The position numbers were made by a program, and so were the translations under genes. From NCBI GenBank assembly GCA_029204225.1, contig CM055113.1, positions 27,186,995 through 27,250,994 on the forward strand: a stretch of DNA of 64,000 nucleotides, written 5' to 3'. The DNA comes from Diphasiastrum complanatum. Lineage: Eukaryota > Streptophyta > Lycopodiopsida > Lycopodiales > Lycopodiaceae. The first letter of the stretch is position 1. Every line of letters begins with the position of its first letter. The notes beneath the pieces were generated by a model. The model ran no database searches, was not told the DNA's origin, and saw only the letters and a list, made by a program, of their open reading frames with translations. Shown piece by piece: positions 47,101 through 58,149 of this stretch.

Positions 47101-50100
47101 CCCTAAATCCCTAAGCCCTAATCCCCCTAGGAAAAAAGGCAATGCAAAATGCCCACATGCACACCAACCACATGAATGCTCATAGTGACCACCTATGCAT
47201 AAAGAAGCTTGGGAACATGCAATCACTCTCTCCGTAGCAATTGTATGGCCAATCTTAGCAACAGGAATCACTCAAAATGATGCAATATAACCTTCAAACA
47301 AAGCAAGGAAAAAAAGGGTGAAAAAAAGCTCCAAGAAGTTGCTTTGCTTGCAAATCCCTACCTAATCATTGTTGCCCACTTTTGAGTGCTACATTCACCT
47401 GGCAATCATCAAAGCCTTTGCATTAAGTGCTCACACTACCCATTTGGCCACCTACTTCTATTGGACAGCGATCCGTTGTCCGGATCGCCAGAACGTGGTT
47501 GCAGCAGATTACGATTTGCTGCAACCATGTAGACTAAACATAAATTTGTCTTCCTCATTACAACTTTTTTTTCAATTTTGGAAACTATTTGAATGATCAG
47601 TTCATTATTTTTTTGTATTGATTGATGTGTAAGTACAACAAGCAATAAGTTGACATCTAAAGAGATATTGAATGGATTTTTTTCACAGGGATTTCCAAGG
47701 GCAGATATAGACGTTCATGCCGTTCTCACAGACCGACATCGCTTAGCAGGTATCTTAGATTTTATGAGCATACTAAGTGATAAAAATTATGTGTTAGCTT
47801 GAAAGTTGTCACCAATTGAGCTTAGGTTATTTTATGCATGAAGGTTGATCACTACTGAAGTAACTACTATGTGCACTTTTGCATTTTTTAGCTCTTCAGA
47901 TCTCTTCCCAATACCCCAAGTCACCTTGGAAAGTATTTGGACTAAAATGTTAGGAATTAATGGTTAATTAATTAATTGTAGAGGCCAGCCTACGTGCTAG
48001 AAGGCCTACTTCTATTTCTAGTATAGGTACTATCTATTTTTAGTATAGGTACCTAAGTTAGTACCAATTTTGCTAGAATAGTATAGAAATCTATTTTAAC
48101 TAAGATAGCATAATTTTATTGTTAAGACTTCATAATTAGCATTCTAATTGCTATTGTAGAAGGATAGCTCTTGCTTTTGAGTATGGGCGGTCTCTATAAG
48201 AGTAGATGGGCGCTGTCCTTCATTATTAATTCAATACAGATCAGTTCTGTTCATTGCTCTTGTGATTCATCTTCTTCCTCTTGTGTTTGGTGTTTTGTTG
48301 AGTACCAATAAGATTAGTCTACTCCTAGTTTTAGAATCACTCAGATTCTAACATGGTATCAGAGCCATCTCATTAAGATTGGCATCTACCGAAGAAAGGA
48401 TTGGAGAAGTTCATCGTAGTCGGGCAACTTCATTGAAGACGAAGGCAAAAGTGAAGTTGTGGGATGCTATGAGTTATTCTCAGCTTCAACATCAGAAAAC
48501 TCAAAAAACTGTTGGTATATTGATTTTGGAGCAACACAACATATGACACCACATCGTGAGTGGTTCACACAGTTTGATGACAGTGGTGTAAATTCACATG
48601 TCAAGCTTGGAGACAATTCTTCTTACGACATCAAAGGTAGAGGTATAGTGAGAGTACATTTACCTTCAGGGAATATAGGAGAAATTAAGAATGTTCTCTA
48701 TGTTCCAGGCCTAAAGAAGAAATTACTTTCAGTTTTTGCTATTGCTAAACAAAATATGAAAGTTGAGTTTGATGATCAGAAGTGTCTTATCAAAGACAAA
48801 AACAAAGGTTACAAAGTTGTGGTCAAAGGATCTTTGGAAGGAAGACTTTACAAACTTGATGCGTCTACATCGGATCATCAGGTTTAGGCAGCTTCTGATG
48901 GCATGGAGAGCAGGATGTGGCATGAAAGGTTTGCTGAACTATAAAAGCTTACAGGTTCTAAAAGACAATAATATGGTCATAGGATTACCTAATGTGAAGG
49001 ATGTGTTATGGGCAAGCATCATCGTATGCAGTTTCCTAAGGATGGAGCATATAGAGCCAAGGAGATCTTGGAGCTTGTTCATATAGACCTATGTGGTCCC
49101 ATGCAGACTGATAGGGGGAGCATCCTACTTCATGGTATTTGTGGATGATTTTTCCAGGAAAGTATGGATATACCTGCCTAAGTATAGGAGTCAAGCTTTT
49201 AAGTTCTTTACTCAGTTCAAATCACTTGTTGAGAAGCAAGCAAGAAAGCAAATCAAGATTCTACATTCAGATAAGGGAGGTGAGTTCATATCTACAGAGT
49301 CCCAGGAATGCTGCAAAGAACATGGAATCAAGAGACAATTTGCTTCAACTAATACACCACAACATAATGGAGTAGCCGAGAGAAAGAACAGGTCTATTGT
49401 GGAGAGTGCTCGAAGCATGCCATGAGGTAAGAACCTAAGTTTCTTGTCGTACTTGTCCAAAATTTTGTAGGCAAATTTTTTTATTTATTTAAAAAAACGT
49501 AAATATTACAAAGGGTCCGTTCCGACCCAGCTTTCAGCATATAATGGTTCAGCAGATACGGTGGAATATCTTCAGCTGGTCGGTATTCAAATGTCTCGCC
49601 ATCATGACCTCCCACAGTGATTCTGGAACGGCAACTATGCGTGTAACAGAGTTACAACCAATTTTAAATTATGCCGTAATTACTTATTTAAAAAAAATTT
49701 AAAAAAAAAAAAAACCGGACGCGACCGCGTCCGGACGCGCGTTCGCGTCAAGGTCCCACTTCCTTAGGTTCGAACTATTTTAGACTCTCTTTTAGTTTTA
49801 TTTTTGGTATTTCAGCTTTTGGTGTATTTAATAATAGAAAATTCGGAAAAGTGGGGAGCTAAGGAGCCTGCTTTTCTTTTAGTATTTTGTATTTTTTGTC
49901 TCAGCAACTGTGTCTACAAATTGTGGTCCTTGTTTTTTATTTTATTTCATTTTGGATTATTGTTATTGTTATGATTATTTTATTTCTTCTTGACTGTCAT
50001 TTGCTTTTATGTCAATCACGGGTCTACGCAAGAGAATTAAATTTTTTTCAAACAGTTAGCATCTTATGTTTGGGTCATAGGTCCCGCGGACCCCGGTAAC

Positions 50101-50676
50101 ACGGGACCATATATGGTACCGCGGTACCATATCGGTCGGCGGTACCAAAAAAAAAAAAAAAAAAATTTTGCGAAAATAACACGGGAATTTTTTTTTTTTT
50201 AATATTATGGTACCGCGGATCCCAGGGCGGTACCGTACCGGCGGTACCATAACAGCGGTACCAGGGGGGACACTATGGTTTGGGTACTGAAGAGACATAA
50301 GGAATGCTATTTGGCTAAGAGTCTTTGTTTATTGAATTTTATATTATTGTTTTGATATAAATACTTTGAGTTTTTTGGTTGCACGTAGCTACTGCGAGTC
50401 ACAGCTTAAACATGTCAGGCACTGACTTATGAACTAGGCATTGGCTTATAATATATAACTGACTTGTAATCTGGGTCAGTTCCTGACCCAATAAGGAACA
50501 TCCAAACTTATAGACTTGGAGCTTTTAACATATTACATAACGTAGAGATTACCTCTAACCTAGCCTTCATGTTCAAAGTGTTTTTAATGACATAACCCGC
50601 TCTTTAGTAGTAGAATATCTGTTTTATTATTATTATTCATCGTCAATGTGTAATTCTGGTGGATCAATCACTTTAC

Positions 50677-50735
<59 letters not shown>

Positions 50736-53700
50736 CACTCAACTGTCTGTTTTACATGAGCTAGAAGGATGAGATATAACTAATTTAAGGATGGATGGGC
50801 GGTTAACATGGCCTAGTTCGCTTGCCAACCATTGCATCCTTGTCTGGTGACATGTTGCTAAGTCTGTTTGATTCGGTTCTGCTTTGAAGCACTTCTGAGT
50901 GCCAATGAGGCGTTTTACACATTTTTATGATAAGTTTAATCAAATTTGTAAGGTTCATAATGTCTCAAGTTCACATTGCTACTTCTCTGAATTGTCATTG
51001 ATGACCAGTGTCCGCACATTAAGGGCTGATAAGAGATATATTGATGACGTGATAAGACTGTTATGGCGCATTTGATAGCATAAAATGTAAATTCAAGGAG
51101 CAACAGAGATGTGTGGATCAGAAGACAAACTGACCTTAGTGATATAAGCAAGTGAGCATGAAGGCGCAAATCTTCACGAAAGTTTCTTGAATATCTTTGG
51201 ACCTAAGGAAGCGGGGGCTGGACGCAGACGCATGTCCGGACGCGCGTCTGCGTCCGCGTCCGCGTCCGGACGCGGACGTCTCAGGGGTGCATCCACGTCC
51301 AGATGCGTCCCCCATTTCAAAATTGTTTTTTTTTCAAAGGAAAAAAAAAAATGGCACTTGCCCTTGCTGTCCCACATCCCCAAAGCGAAATAAAAACAAA
51401 TTATTAACTTTGCCCCCCCCCCCCCCGGAATTAATTATCAGAGGGTGTCTGGCACCCACCTGTCCCCTCCTGTTAAAAAATAGGAAAACGGTACCCAAAA
51501 AAATTTGCAACAAACCTAACCACTGCCCCCATGCCTCCCATGTCTGATATCTACCCGCGCGCCCTTTTTTTTTTTCTAAAAAAAAACTCGTCCGGGGCCC
51601 GGACGCGTCCAGAAAAAAATTTTAAATTTTCTTTTGGGACGCGTCTGACCCCACGTCTAGGGTCGGACGCGTCCGGGTCCGGGCGTCGGACGCAGACGCG
51701 AAAAGCCTGCGTCCGGCCGGGACCCTCATGTCTGCTTTGGACAAAAGTTCAAATGGATACAGTTTAAAATCTCAATAAGCTAGCAGACAATATTTTGGAG
51801 GAATAGCTTGGGGAGTATAACTTTTGTTCTTGATTGGAAATCTGCTACTTTTTGAGAGATGTACACATGTTTTTGAGGATGATCATGAATCATTGAGCCC
51901 TAAGTTGACCCTTTGTACATTTCAGAGTCAATTTGGAATACTAGGCAGCACTGAGTTGCAGAATCTGTTGTAACTTTTATATTAGACAATCTGGTTGTAA
52001 TTTAACTTTTTGTCAAATTAGCTTCTAACCTATATTTGAATTTTGAACATGTTGATAGTTGGCACAATTTCTTCCAGAACCTTTTAACGGCTGTTAATGT
52101 TGGCTACTTGATTGCAGTACTTCGTAATGATCACAAGGATATCACAGCCCAAATAGAAGAAAAGATTTATGTTTTGCATTCAGGAGGCTTCACAAGAGAT
52201 GGAACTCTTCCACAGAAAAGAACAGGTATACTACCAGGTCATCATTAATCATCAAACTTTGTTGTACTCGTAATCCGAAATTCATTCAACCTTAGAGATA
52301 CATCTATCAGGCATCTTATGAGTCTCTGGAAGACATATTAGTGTTGGCAGTTAAATGGAACTTTTGCTAGTTATAAGCCATTATATGATATTCATGGGTT
52401 TCCTTGCACACTTCATTGGACTAAGCTGATGGTGAGGAAGTAAGGCCTCAGAGGGTTCCATCTGCAACAAGGACAGTAGCTCAAGAGGCACCAGCTCATG
52501 CGACTGGAAGGACTGAAACTACTCCTATGGAGGAAGATCGATCCATCAGACCTTTTGCCACTTTTGATGAGGTTACCGAAGGGTCACCTGCAGCATTGGA
52601 TGGGATTGTATTGGGAGACCAGCTGATCAAGTTTGGTAGCATTGAGGGAGGTGAGGATCTGTTGCGCAGACTTGCCAGGGAGGGTCAAATGAATGAAGGC
52701 CGTACCATATCCGTAGTAGTTTTGAGACGCGGTTCACAAATTGAGTTGTCTGTTACTCCACGGCAGTGGTCTGGGCGTGGCCTTCTTGGGTATGTCTGCA
52801 CTCTGAACTCTTTTTCAACTGTGATTGAAGATTCCATTGTCTCACTCAAGCTCAATTGATTCTCCAACGTTTGAAACTTCTCTCCTATGTTCTGGTATTG
52901 AATAGTTCATTTCCTAGCGTCACTGCTGAACATCACTTTTGAGGAAGCACATCTTTTAATGTACATCATTTAGTGGAGTTTTCACCAAAATCAACCTGGA
53001 AGACCGAAATGGTTTCAGTAGGCTCATCTAGTTACTGCTGTGTTGAAGTTTAGTAGGTTTTGCTAGTCGTAGGTTTGAGTCTGAGAACAAAGTCTGTCTG
53101 CAGTATAGCATAGTGATGATTATTTAAGGCACTCTGATGATCCTTCAAATTGCTCGTGTGGATCATCTCGGTTGAAGACTGGCCTGCTGACAGTCAGTCT
53201 TGTTTGTTTTAACTCATGGAAGTGGTGGAGCTGCAATAGTTATCTTTTACATCATGCTATGTGCCAAGGGCAAAGTAAACTTCAAACTCCTCTACATTCT
53301 CTCTTGTAGAAAAGTTTTCACTTCAGCAGCAAGATAATGATCTTCCAAGGCCTCTAGACTTTGTCTTTGTGGTGCAGTCTGTCTAATTGACAAGGACATG
53401 AGTTCGTTATAATTATGTAAGTGGAACTGGGTGTTTTGAATGTGCACACCTTGCATATACATGATATTCCTAAGTCTCACATATCTGCATCTGAATTGAG
53501 TCTTAGGTAGTTCTCTTTTAGTTGAAGAATACTTTTTTCACATCTACTAGGTGACATGAAAATTTCATGAATACCATTTCTCATATGTAAGGTGTGCGCC
53601 AGAGCTGTTTTACGAAATATTACATGCTGGTTAATGGTCACCAATTAGGTCTGAAGTTCTAGGCACACATGGACATACAAGAATAAAAAACTTAGCAGAG

Positions 53701-53813
53701 CTAACACTAGTTTCAATAGTTTTGCTCTCTTAGATTTCTCGTGTTGAGCGTCATTTGAGATAATTTGCTTATCCTGTTGTGTTGGTTGCAGATGTCATAT
53801 TCAGGTGCTATGA
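44178..53813 (+). CDS. PSMD9: 26S proteasome assembly chaperone PSMD9 (Nas2/p27)
   Basis: Five exons join in frame: 44178-44318, 47689-47749, 52118-52225, 52426-52789 and 53792-53813. All have GT/AG borders. They encode 231 residues, close to plant homologues of about 225. The Nas2 N-terminal domain spans exons 1-3 (LMDSRSSIEEEMNAIIARL, then GFPRADIDVHAV, then VLRNDHKDI). A low-complexity linker precedes a PDZ domain in exon 4 (FATFDEVTEGSPAALDGIVL, LGDQLIKFG, then ISVVVLRRG). The gene ends GRGLLGCHIQVL, the family's usual C-terminus. PSMD9 is a chaperone that binds the Rpt5 tail and modulates assembly of the 19S base; it is not part of the mature proteasome. The start has a strong context and follows a GA tract. 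Introns 1 (3.4 kb) and 2 (4.4 kb) are swollen by mobile DNA; introns 3 and 4 are short (0.2 and 1.0 kb). Confidence 0.93.
45105..46362 (-). mobile_element. LTR, primer site and leader fragment in PSMD9 intron 1
   Basis: A candidate LTR (45869-46362, TG...CA) lies to the right. On its left is ctctgatactaat, a variant inverse primer site, so the element reads on the minus strand. Leader-like sequence follows leftward to about 45350. The dispersed 260-bp module shared with 19835-20095 comes next (45105-45345). Inside the LTR the phrase gtcactgacggctaggg is tandemly repeated (about 46135-46170). No coding parts remain. Confidence 0.55.
46414..47090 (-). mobile_element. hAT transposase remnant (BED finger and DUF659)
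   Basis: Read on the minus strand, 47087 to about 46970 gives a BED-type zinc finger (RWRCLFCGATFCNTTMRIRA with a following HL). Then comes a piece with AFSFADTTIFRDMMREAL, and 46735-46445 gives the DUF659 core (VFLKGVDASRDGAVESGEFI, then VVQVVTDNASN, where the aspartate is the RNase-H-like catalytic context). The C-terminal hAT dimerisation domain is absent and the frame is broken, so this is an inactive remnant. It lies in PSMD9 intron 1, within 5 kb of several hAT-like MITEs. Confidence 0.8.
47948..49434 (+). mobile_element. Ty1/copia 5' fragment in PSMD9 intron 2
   Basis: An LTR of 406 bp (47948-48353, tgttaggaatt to tctaaca) is followed directly by the primer site tggtatcagagcc. Internal parts recognised are protease (WYIDFGATQHMTPHREWF), GAG-pre-integrase remnants and the integrase core (FVDDFSRKVWIYL, ILHSDKGGEF, TPQHNGVAERKN). 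Most of gag is missing, and there is no reverse transcriptase, RNase H or 3' LTR. It is broken. It lies in the sense orientation inside PSMD9 and its integrase region abuts a MITE. Confidence 0.88.
49435..49767. mobile_element. Probable MITE, word GGACGCG/CGCGTCC
   Basis: The right end, read inward from 49767 (ctaaggaagtggg, then gacgcgaacgcgcgtccg), closely matches the left end of the element at 51203-51734. A ctaag occurs at 49435. The flanking 8-mers gtaagaac and gttcgaac agree at 6 of 8 positions. The right terminus is convincing by homology. The left terminus is less certain, because copia sequence does not clearly resume on the right. Confidence 0.45.
50076..50277. mobile_element. Short hAT-like MITE, word GGTACCGC
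   Basis: This 202-bp element has a perfect 8-bp target duplication, gtttgggt (50068-50075 and 50278-50285). Its inverted ends are cataggtcccgcgg and, from the right, catagtgtccccc. Both halves consist largely of ggtaccgc/gcggtacc words around an A/T-rich centre. It is non-coding and lies in PSMD9 intron 2. Confidence 0.85.
50680..50732. repeat. (GA)n microsatellite in PSMD9 intron 2
   Basis: About 26 GA units without interruption. Confidence 0.95.
51203..51734. mobile_element. hAT-like MITE, word GGACGCG/CGCGTCC
   Basis: This 532-bp element has a perfect 8-bp target duplication, ctttggac (51195-51202 and 51735-51742). The left end reads ctaaggaagcgggggctggacg; the right end read inward is cagacatgagggtcccggccgg, an imperfect inverted match. 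Both subterminal regions are dense arrays of gcgtccg/cggacgc. The centre holds A runs and a (C)12 run. It is non-coding, far more GC-rich at its ends than the surrounding intron, and lies in PSMD9 intron 2. Confidence 0.8.
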
Positions 53814-54530
53814 CTTGCAGCAATTGGTTCAGGATGATGAACTTTGTGGAAATTCTTAATGATATCACAACTTCAAAGCAGTGCTGGAGCAATAGGGAAT
53901 TAGGCTTGCTGTCAGGACTGTCCAGACAAACATTGACTGAGTATGGGGATGCATGAGTGTTTAGTTGGATTTCTGACAAAGTGTTATCTAGTTGCTTACT
54001 AAAACTTGCCATTGAAATATTTGCACTCTTCTGAATGGTGGGATTTATTTCACTAACATCAGTTGCTCTTGGTCGGGAAAGTTTCTAGTAGCAAATTTTT
54101 TGTGGTCAATCTTCTATGCCATTGACCATTTTCTCTAATTTTATACTTTCTAGGTTGACTTTCATCATAAGAGTCTGGGAAGTGACAATAACCTGCATTA
54201 TGTAAGACCTTATGAATACAATGTACAGTTAAAATCAGTGAGAAAGAAATTTTGGCTTGCAATGCTCAGAATGTACAGAAAAGATAGGAACAAACCATTT
54301 AAATAACCCATAGCAAGTATGTTGCAAATTGTATTTTTAACCCGAAAGTTATAATAGTAGTGTGTCAATAATGCTGTGTCGAGTTATAACTATAACATGT
54401 AGGTTGATCATGAACATTAAGTGATACCTGCAAGAGGCCCAACTGTGGAGTTTCTAAGATTTTGTTTTTGAAAAGTTGTGACTAGTGAGTATCAGTACAA
54501 TGAGATAGGACAATAAGCTTTGTTGCTTCT
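53814..54530. other. PSMD9 3' flank
   Basis: Presumed 3' UTR followed by AT-rich sequence. No gene is visible. Confidence 0.5.
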
Positions 54531-54812
54531 TAGAAACCCGTTCCGACCCTTTTGGGCCGGAACGTACTGCTCGTTCCGTACAGTACATTCCGGAATGTAC
54601 TGGGTCAGGACGTTTTTTTTTTAAATTAGAAAAGCAGGTATTATAGTGCCACTTGCAACTATTAGTAGCTCAGATATATAACGTGGCTTAGATAGCGATT
54701 CTAGTTCAGATAGCGATTCTAGCTCAGATAGCAATTCCGTACTTAAATCATTGCGATTCTAGCTCAGGTAGCGATTCCATATGGAATGGGCAACTATTTA
54801 ATTTTGGAGGCA
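54531..54812. mobile_element. Candidate MITE, word GTTCCG/CGGAAC
   Basis: The left part repeats gttccg, cggaac and gtacattccggaatgtac. The right part repeats gcgattctagctcag and ends ggaatgggcaactat. The ends ttagaaacccgttcc and, from the right, atagttgcccattcc are imperfect inverted matches. No 8-bp duplication was found. It resembles the neighbouring MITEs in design but has weaker support. Confidence 0.35.
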
Positions 54813-55176
54813 TGTTTCTGTTGCATCGAATAAAGCAAGCTTTAATCTAAATGACTGGTGAAAATACTGTATGGATTATTTCTCCTCACAGATGAAATAC
54901 ATATGCGTTGGAAACATGAAGGTATGAATCCAACAGGCAAACAATTATTTGCTAGAAGCTAGAAGCATCTTCCTTTAGTCGTTGAGTTTCCTACCAATCT
55001 CGTCTGCCTCTTCTACACCTGATCGTTAAGTTCACCTCTTCGATTGTCGGTGCATGAAATGATTAGTCTACTCATCGGCATTAAAGGATTGATTTTTTTT
55101 TTCCCGATCTTATGCTCTTTTTTTACAATCTAGTGTCTCATCTTATGGTCCGCTAGGTGAGTTGCAGACCTCCATT

Positions 55177-55300
55177 CCATAATTGCAGCGAATCGTGATT
55201 CGCTGTCAGAATTGTTGTAAAAAAAAAACCAGAATATACTGATTTTTGGGCCGCCTCCTTGCGGCCAGAATCGCGCTACTAGAGGAGGCAAATTTTTTTT
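55177..55300. mobile_element. Partial MITE related to 55647-56396
   Basis: ccataattgcagcgaatcg, followed by tgattcgc, matches the left end of the element at 55647. Then comes an A run and a short GC-rich inverted repeat (ggccgcc, ggcggcc-like). Only one terminus is recognised. Confidence 0.4.
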
Positions 55301-55646
55301 TTTGTGAGCTATAGGCTTCCGATCTTCGCATGTGGATAGTCGGCAGGCATCTACTCAGCGATACGGAGGTGGTGTGCACGGTGCCAGGGGGGTCTGAGCT
55401 TTGTGGAGAGCGAAACGATCAATTTTCGATATTTGGTAAGTGTAGGGTTGATTTTTTGCAAGTGTTGACATTCAGCTGTAGCAACCAAATCGAGCGTAGT
55501 TTGGCTCTAGACCACCTTTCTTCATGCCCACGGTGATTCCTACGGCGTCAGTTTCAGCCGTTACGGCATGCCTAGCAAGATTTGAACACCACATTTGCAA
55601 TTGATTATTGTTTCAATGTTGCCAGTTCTGGATTCGAATGCCTGTC

Positions 55647-56396
55647 CATAGTTGCAGCGAATCGCGATTCGCTGGGTCTGCGATGCGCGGGTTGCGAATC
55701 GCGAATCGCGATTCGCGACCCAGAATCGCAAAAAAAAAAAAAATAGCTTATTGCTGAAATTTTTTTAGGGGATCAATGGTCAAACCAGCGTTTTGCCTTT
55801 CAGAAGTGCAGTAGATGAGGCACAAACAGATCTTATTTTCAGTAGCTATCTGGTTGTCATTTGCTCTGGTTTTCAGTAAATGTTAATGCTACAGTTTGGA
55901 CTATCAACTGTATGGATGATGATCACTTTTGCAATTGGTTCACTGGAGATGTGAGTGCAATGTACGTACAATTGGGGGCATAAATATTGGGCCCTTCTCG
56001 GCGCACATTTGGACCCCATTTTTATTTACAGGGGGGTGGTGGCATTTCTATCTACAGTGTCTATACAGCAGGAAGCTCTAGGGGGTTCGGGGGGCAGTAG
56101 TCCCTCGGGAAATGGGGGGTTCGGGGGGCGGTAGCCCGCCGGTGGGGCGTTTGCAGCGGTAAGGCCTCTTCATGATTTGGCCTTTCACTTCCCCGAGTAA
56201 AAACACACTTTTTGGTGTTTCGCACCCGAAACAGTCGGCAAACTACACAATCATAATCCCCTCGATCAGAGCTTTCATCTGATACCCATATTGCCTAAAA
56301 AAAAATTTAAAAAAAAAAAAAATCGATTCTACACGATTTTGGGAAAATCCCGAATCGCGAATCGGAATCGCGATTCTGAATCGCGCTGCAACTATG
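55647..56396. mobile_element. hAT-like MITE, word GAATCGCGATTC
   Basis: This element is 750 bp with inverted ends catagttgcagcg at both sides. Both subterminal regions repeat gcgaatcgc, gaatcgcgattc and close variants, each beside an A-rich run. The centre has a duplicated ggggggttcggggggc phrase (about 56085-56140). It encodes nothing recognisable. No flanking 8-bp duplication was seen, so the insertion flanks may have diverged. Confidence 0.65.
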
Positions 56397-58098
56397 GTCC
56401 AAATGCCAGTCATTGTTGACTGATTTTGATGCTTGTATATGTATTAGTAAATTAGACTTGCTTGAATCATTGTGCATTAACGAACAAAATTCAGGATGTT
56501 ATTTTTCGATAGAAAACATATAAGATGTTGAGCAGCATGATGCATATCATCTCATTCAGTGAACAATATTCCATTTATGCACTTTTACCATGGGCAAAGA
56601 GATTGAGAACTTCATTTCACAGAGTTGCAATCAAAGTAGAGCATGGGTAAGGAGTTCTCTGCCACTTCTTTAAGAATAAAGAATACGAGATTACGTAATG
56701 TGGATAGTTTAGCCACCGTTCTTTCAATCTATAATTAACTTAGGGTGTTCTTGTGTGGCTCATCATTACTTCATGCTTCCCAACAAAAGCTTACTATGCT
56801 TAGTTCTTTCCTATTTATGGCCTACTATGCATCAACCTCTCACTCTAATGCATGCAAAATACTCATATATCATCATTCGCTTTTAGGCATGTGAAAACAT
56901 TTCCCATGAAATAGCAAACTTCCAAAATCATCAGTCTAACTTGTCAAAAGCTTATACCTTCCATATTCATGAAGCAAGGATTTCAGGCAAAATAGTCTCT
57001 CATAGAACCGAAACATGTCTTATAAGTTGGTCTTTTGGTCCATTATCCACATGCACGTCAATCTACTTGCACTGGCTATCAGTACATATAATCATTATAA
57101 CACTCTTACAAAACTAGCACAAAACACTATTCACTTATGTGAAGTAAAACATCATTCTGATGATGGATTATTACAAGGTTTTCAGGGCACCTACTTATTA
57201 CACAGGCACCTATTTTTACACATCTCACAAAAAAGCCATGCTCAAAAAGATTTGATAATCCAATGACATCCCAACAAGCAGCTCTTACCACTGATGGTTG
57301 TCTCATAACATTAGCAGAAAACTTTCACATGGTAGTATGTGGCAGGCAATACCAGCACTTCAGTTGTGCATTCAAAACAAGTTCTTATCACTAAAAGGCT
57401 AGAGCCCTCTGTGGCCCACATTCATATGTAGTTTGTAAGAAAGTTCTTGTTGGGGTGTGGTTGGATTTAGAGAATTCAACACTCTTTTACTGTTTGCACG
57501 GTTTCTCAGATTTTAGACTTACTTTCCTAGCACCTGGACTTCACACGCAATACTTATTAGAAGTAGCAAAACTCACTTTTGGCCACAAAGCTAGTTTGAC
57601 AGGTCAAACATTTGACCAATGCCAGAAGTCTAAATTTTATGTTTTCAGCTTGTGGCTTGATGTGGGGACTTCACGTTCCACAACGCCCATCCTTTTTGTG
57701 GCTCGTGGCTTGACTTTGCAGGTACTAGCCATATATATCATCAGCAAGGCAAGTTCCTTCTGCTGGTGGCAGCCTTATTTACATATCCTTATCAGAGGTA
57801 CAACTGATAGTGGACTCTTTCTACACAGCTTGGTCCATTTCTATGAGAGATGCATTTATAATCTTTGATCCCCATTTATGCTAATTTGATATTCTGCCTA
57901 ATCATGCAAGCCCTTTATCAAGCTCAACCTGTTTATGGAGGTATTGAGCTAGTTTTCAATCAACTATGGCTTTGTTTTGTTTTCTCTTCTATGTCCTCAT
58001 TTTGTGATAACTTATGACCTTAAGAAGATCAAAGAAAGTCCCAACTTGCCCACTACTTAAAGGCGGACACTTATGACCTTGTTTTATGAAAGCTATAC

Positions 58099-58149
<51 letters not shown>

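Noticed and set aside
51187-51767. Arg/Ala/Asp-rich frames at 51.2-51.8 kb
   Set aside because: They come from the GC-rich word arrays of the MITE at 51203-51734.
52527-52859. Stand-alone 110-residue PDZ protein
   Set aside because: It is exon 4 of PSMD9 read through its donor; splicing at 52789 to 53792 gives the family C-terminus.
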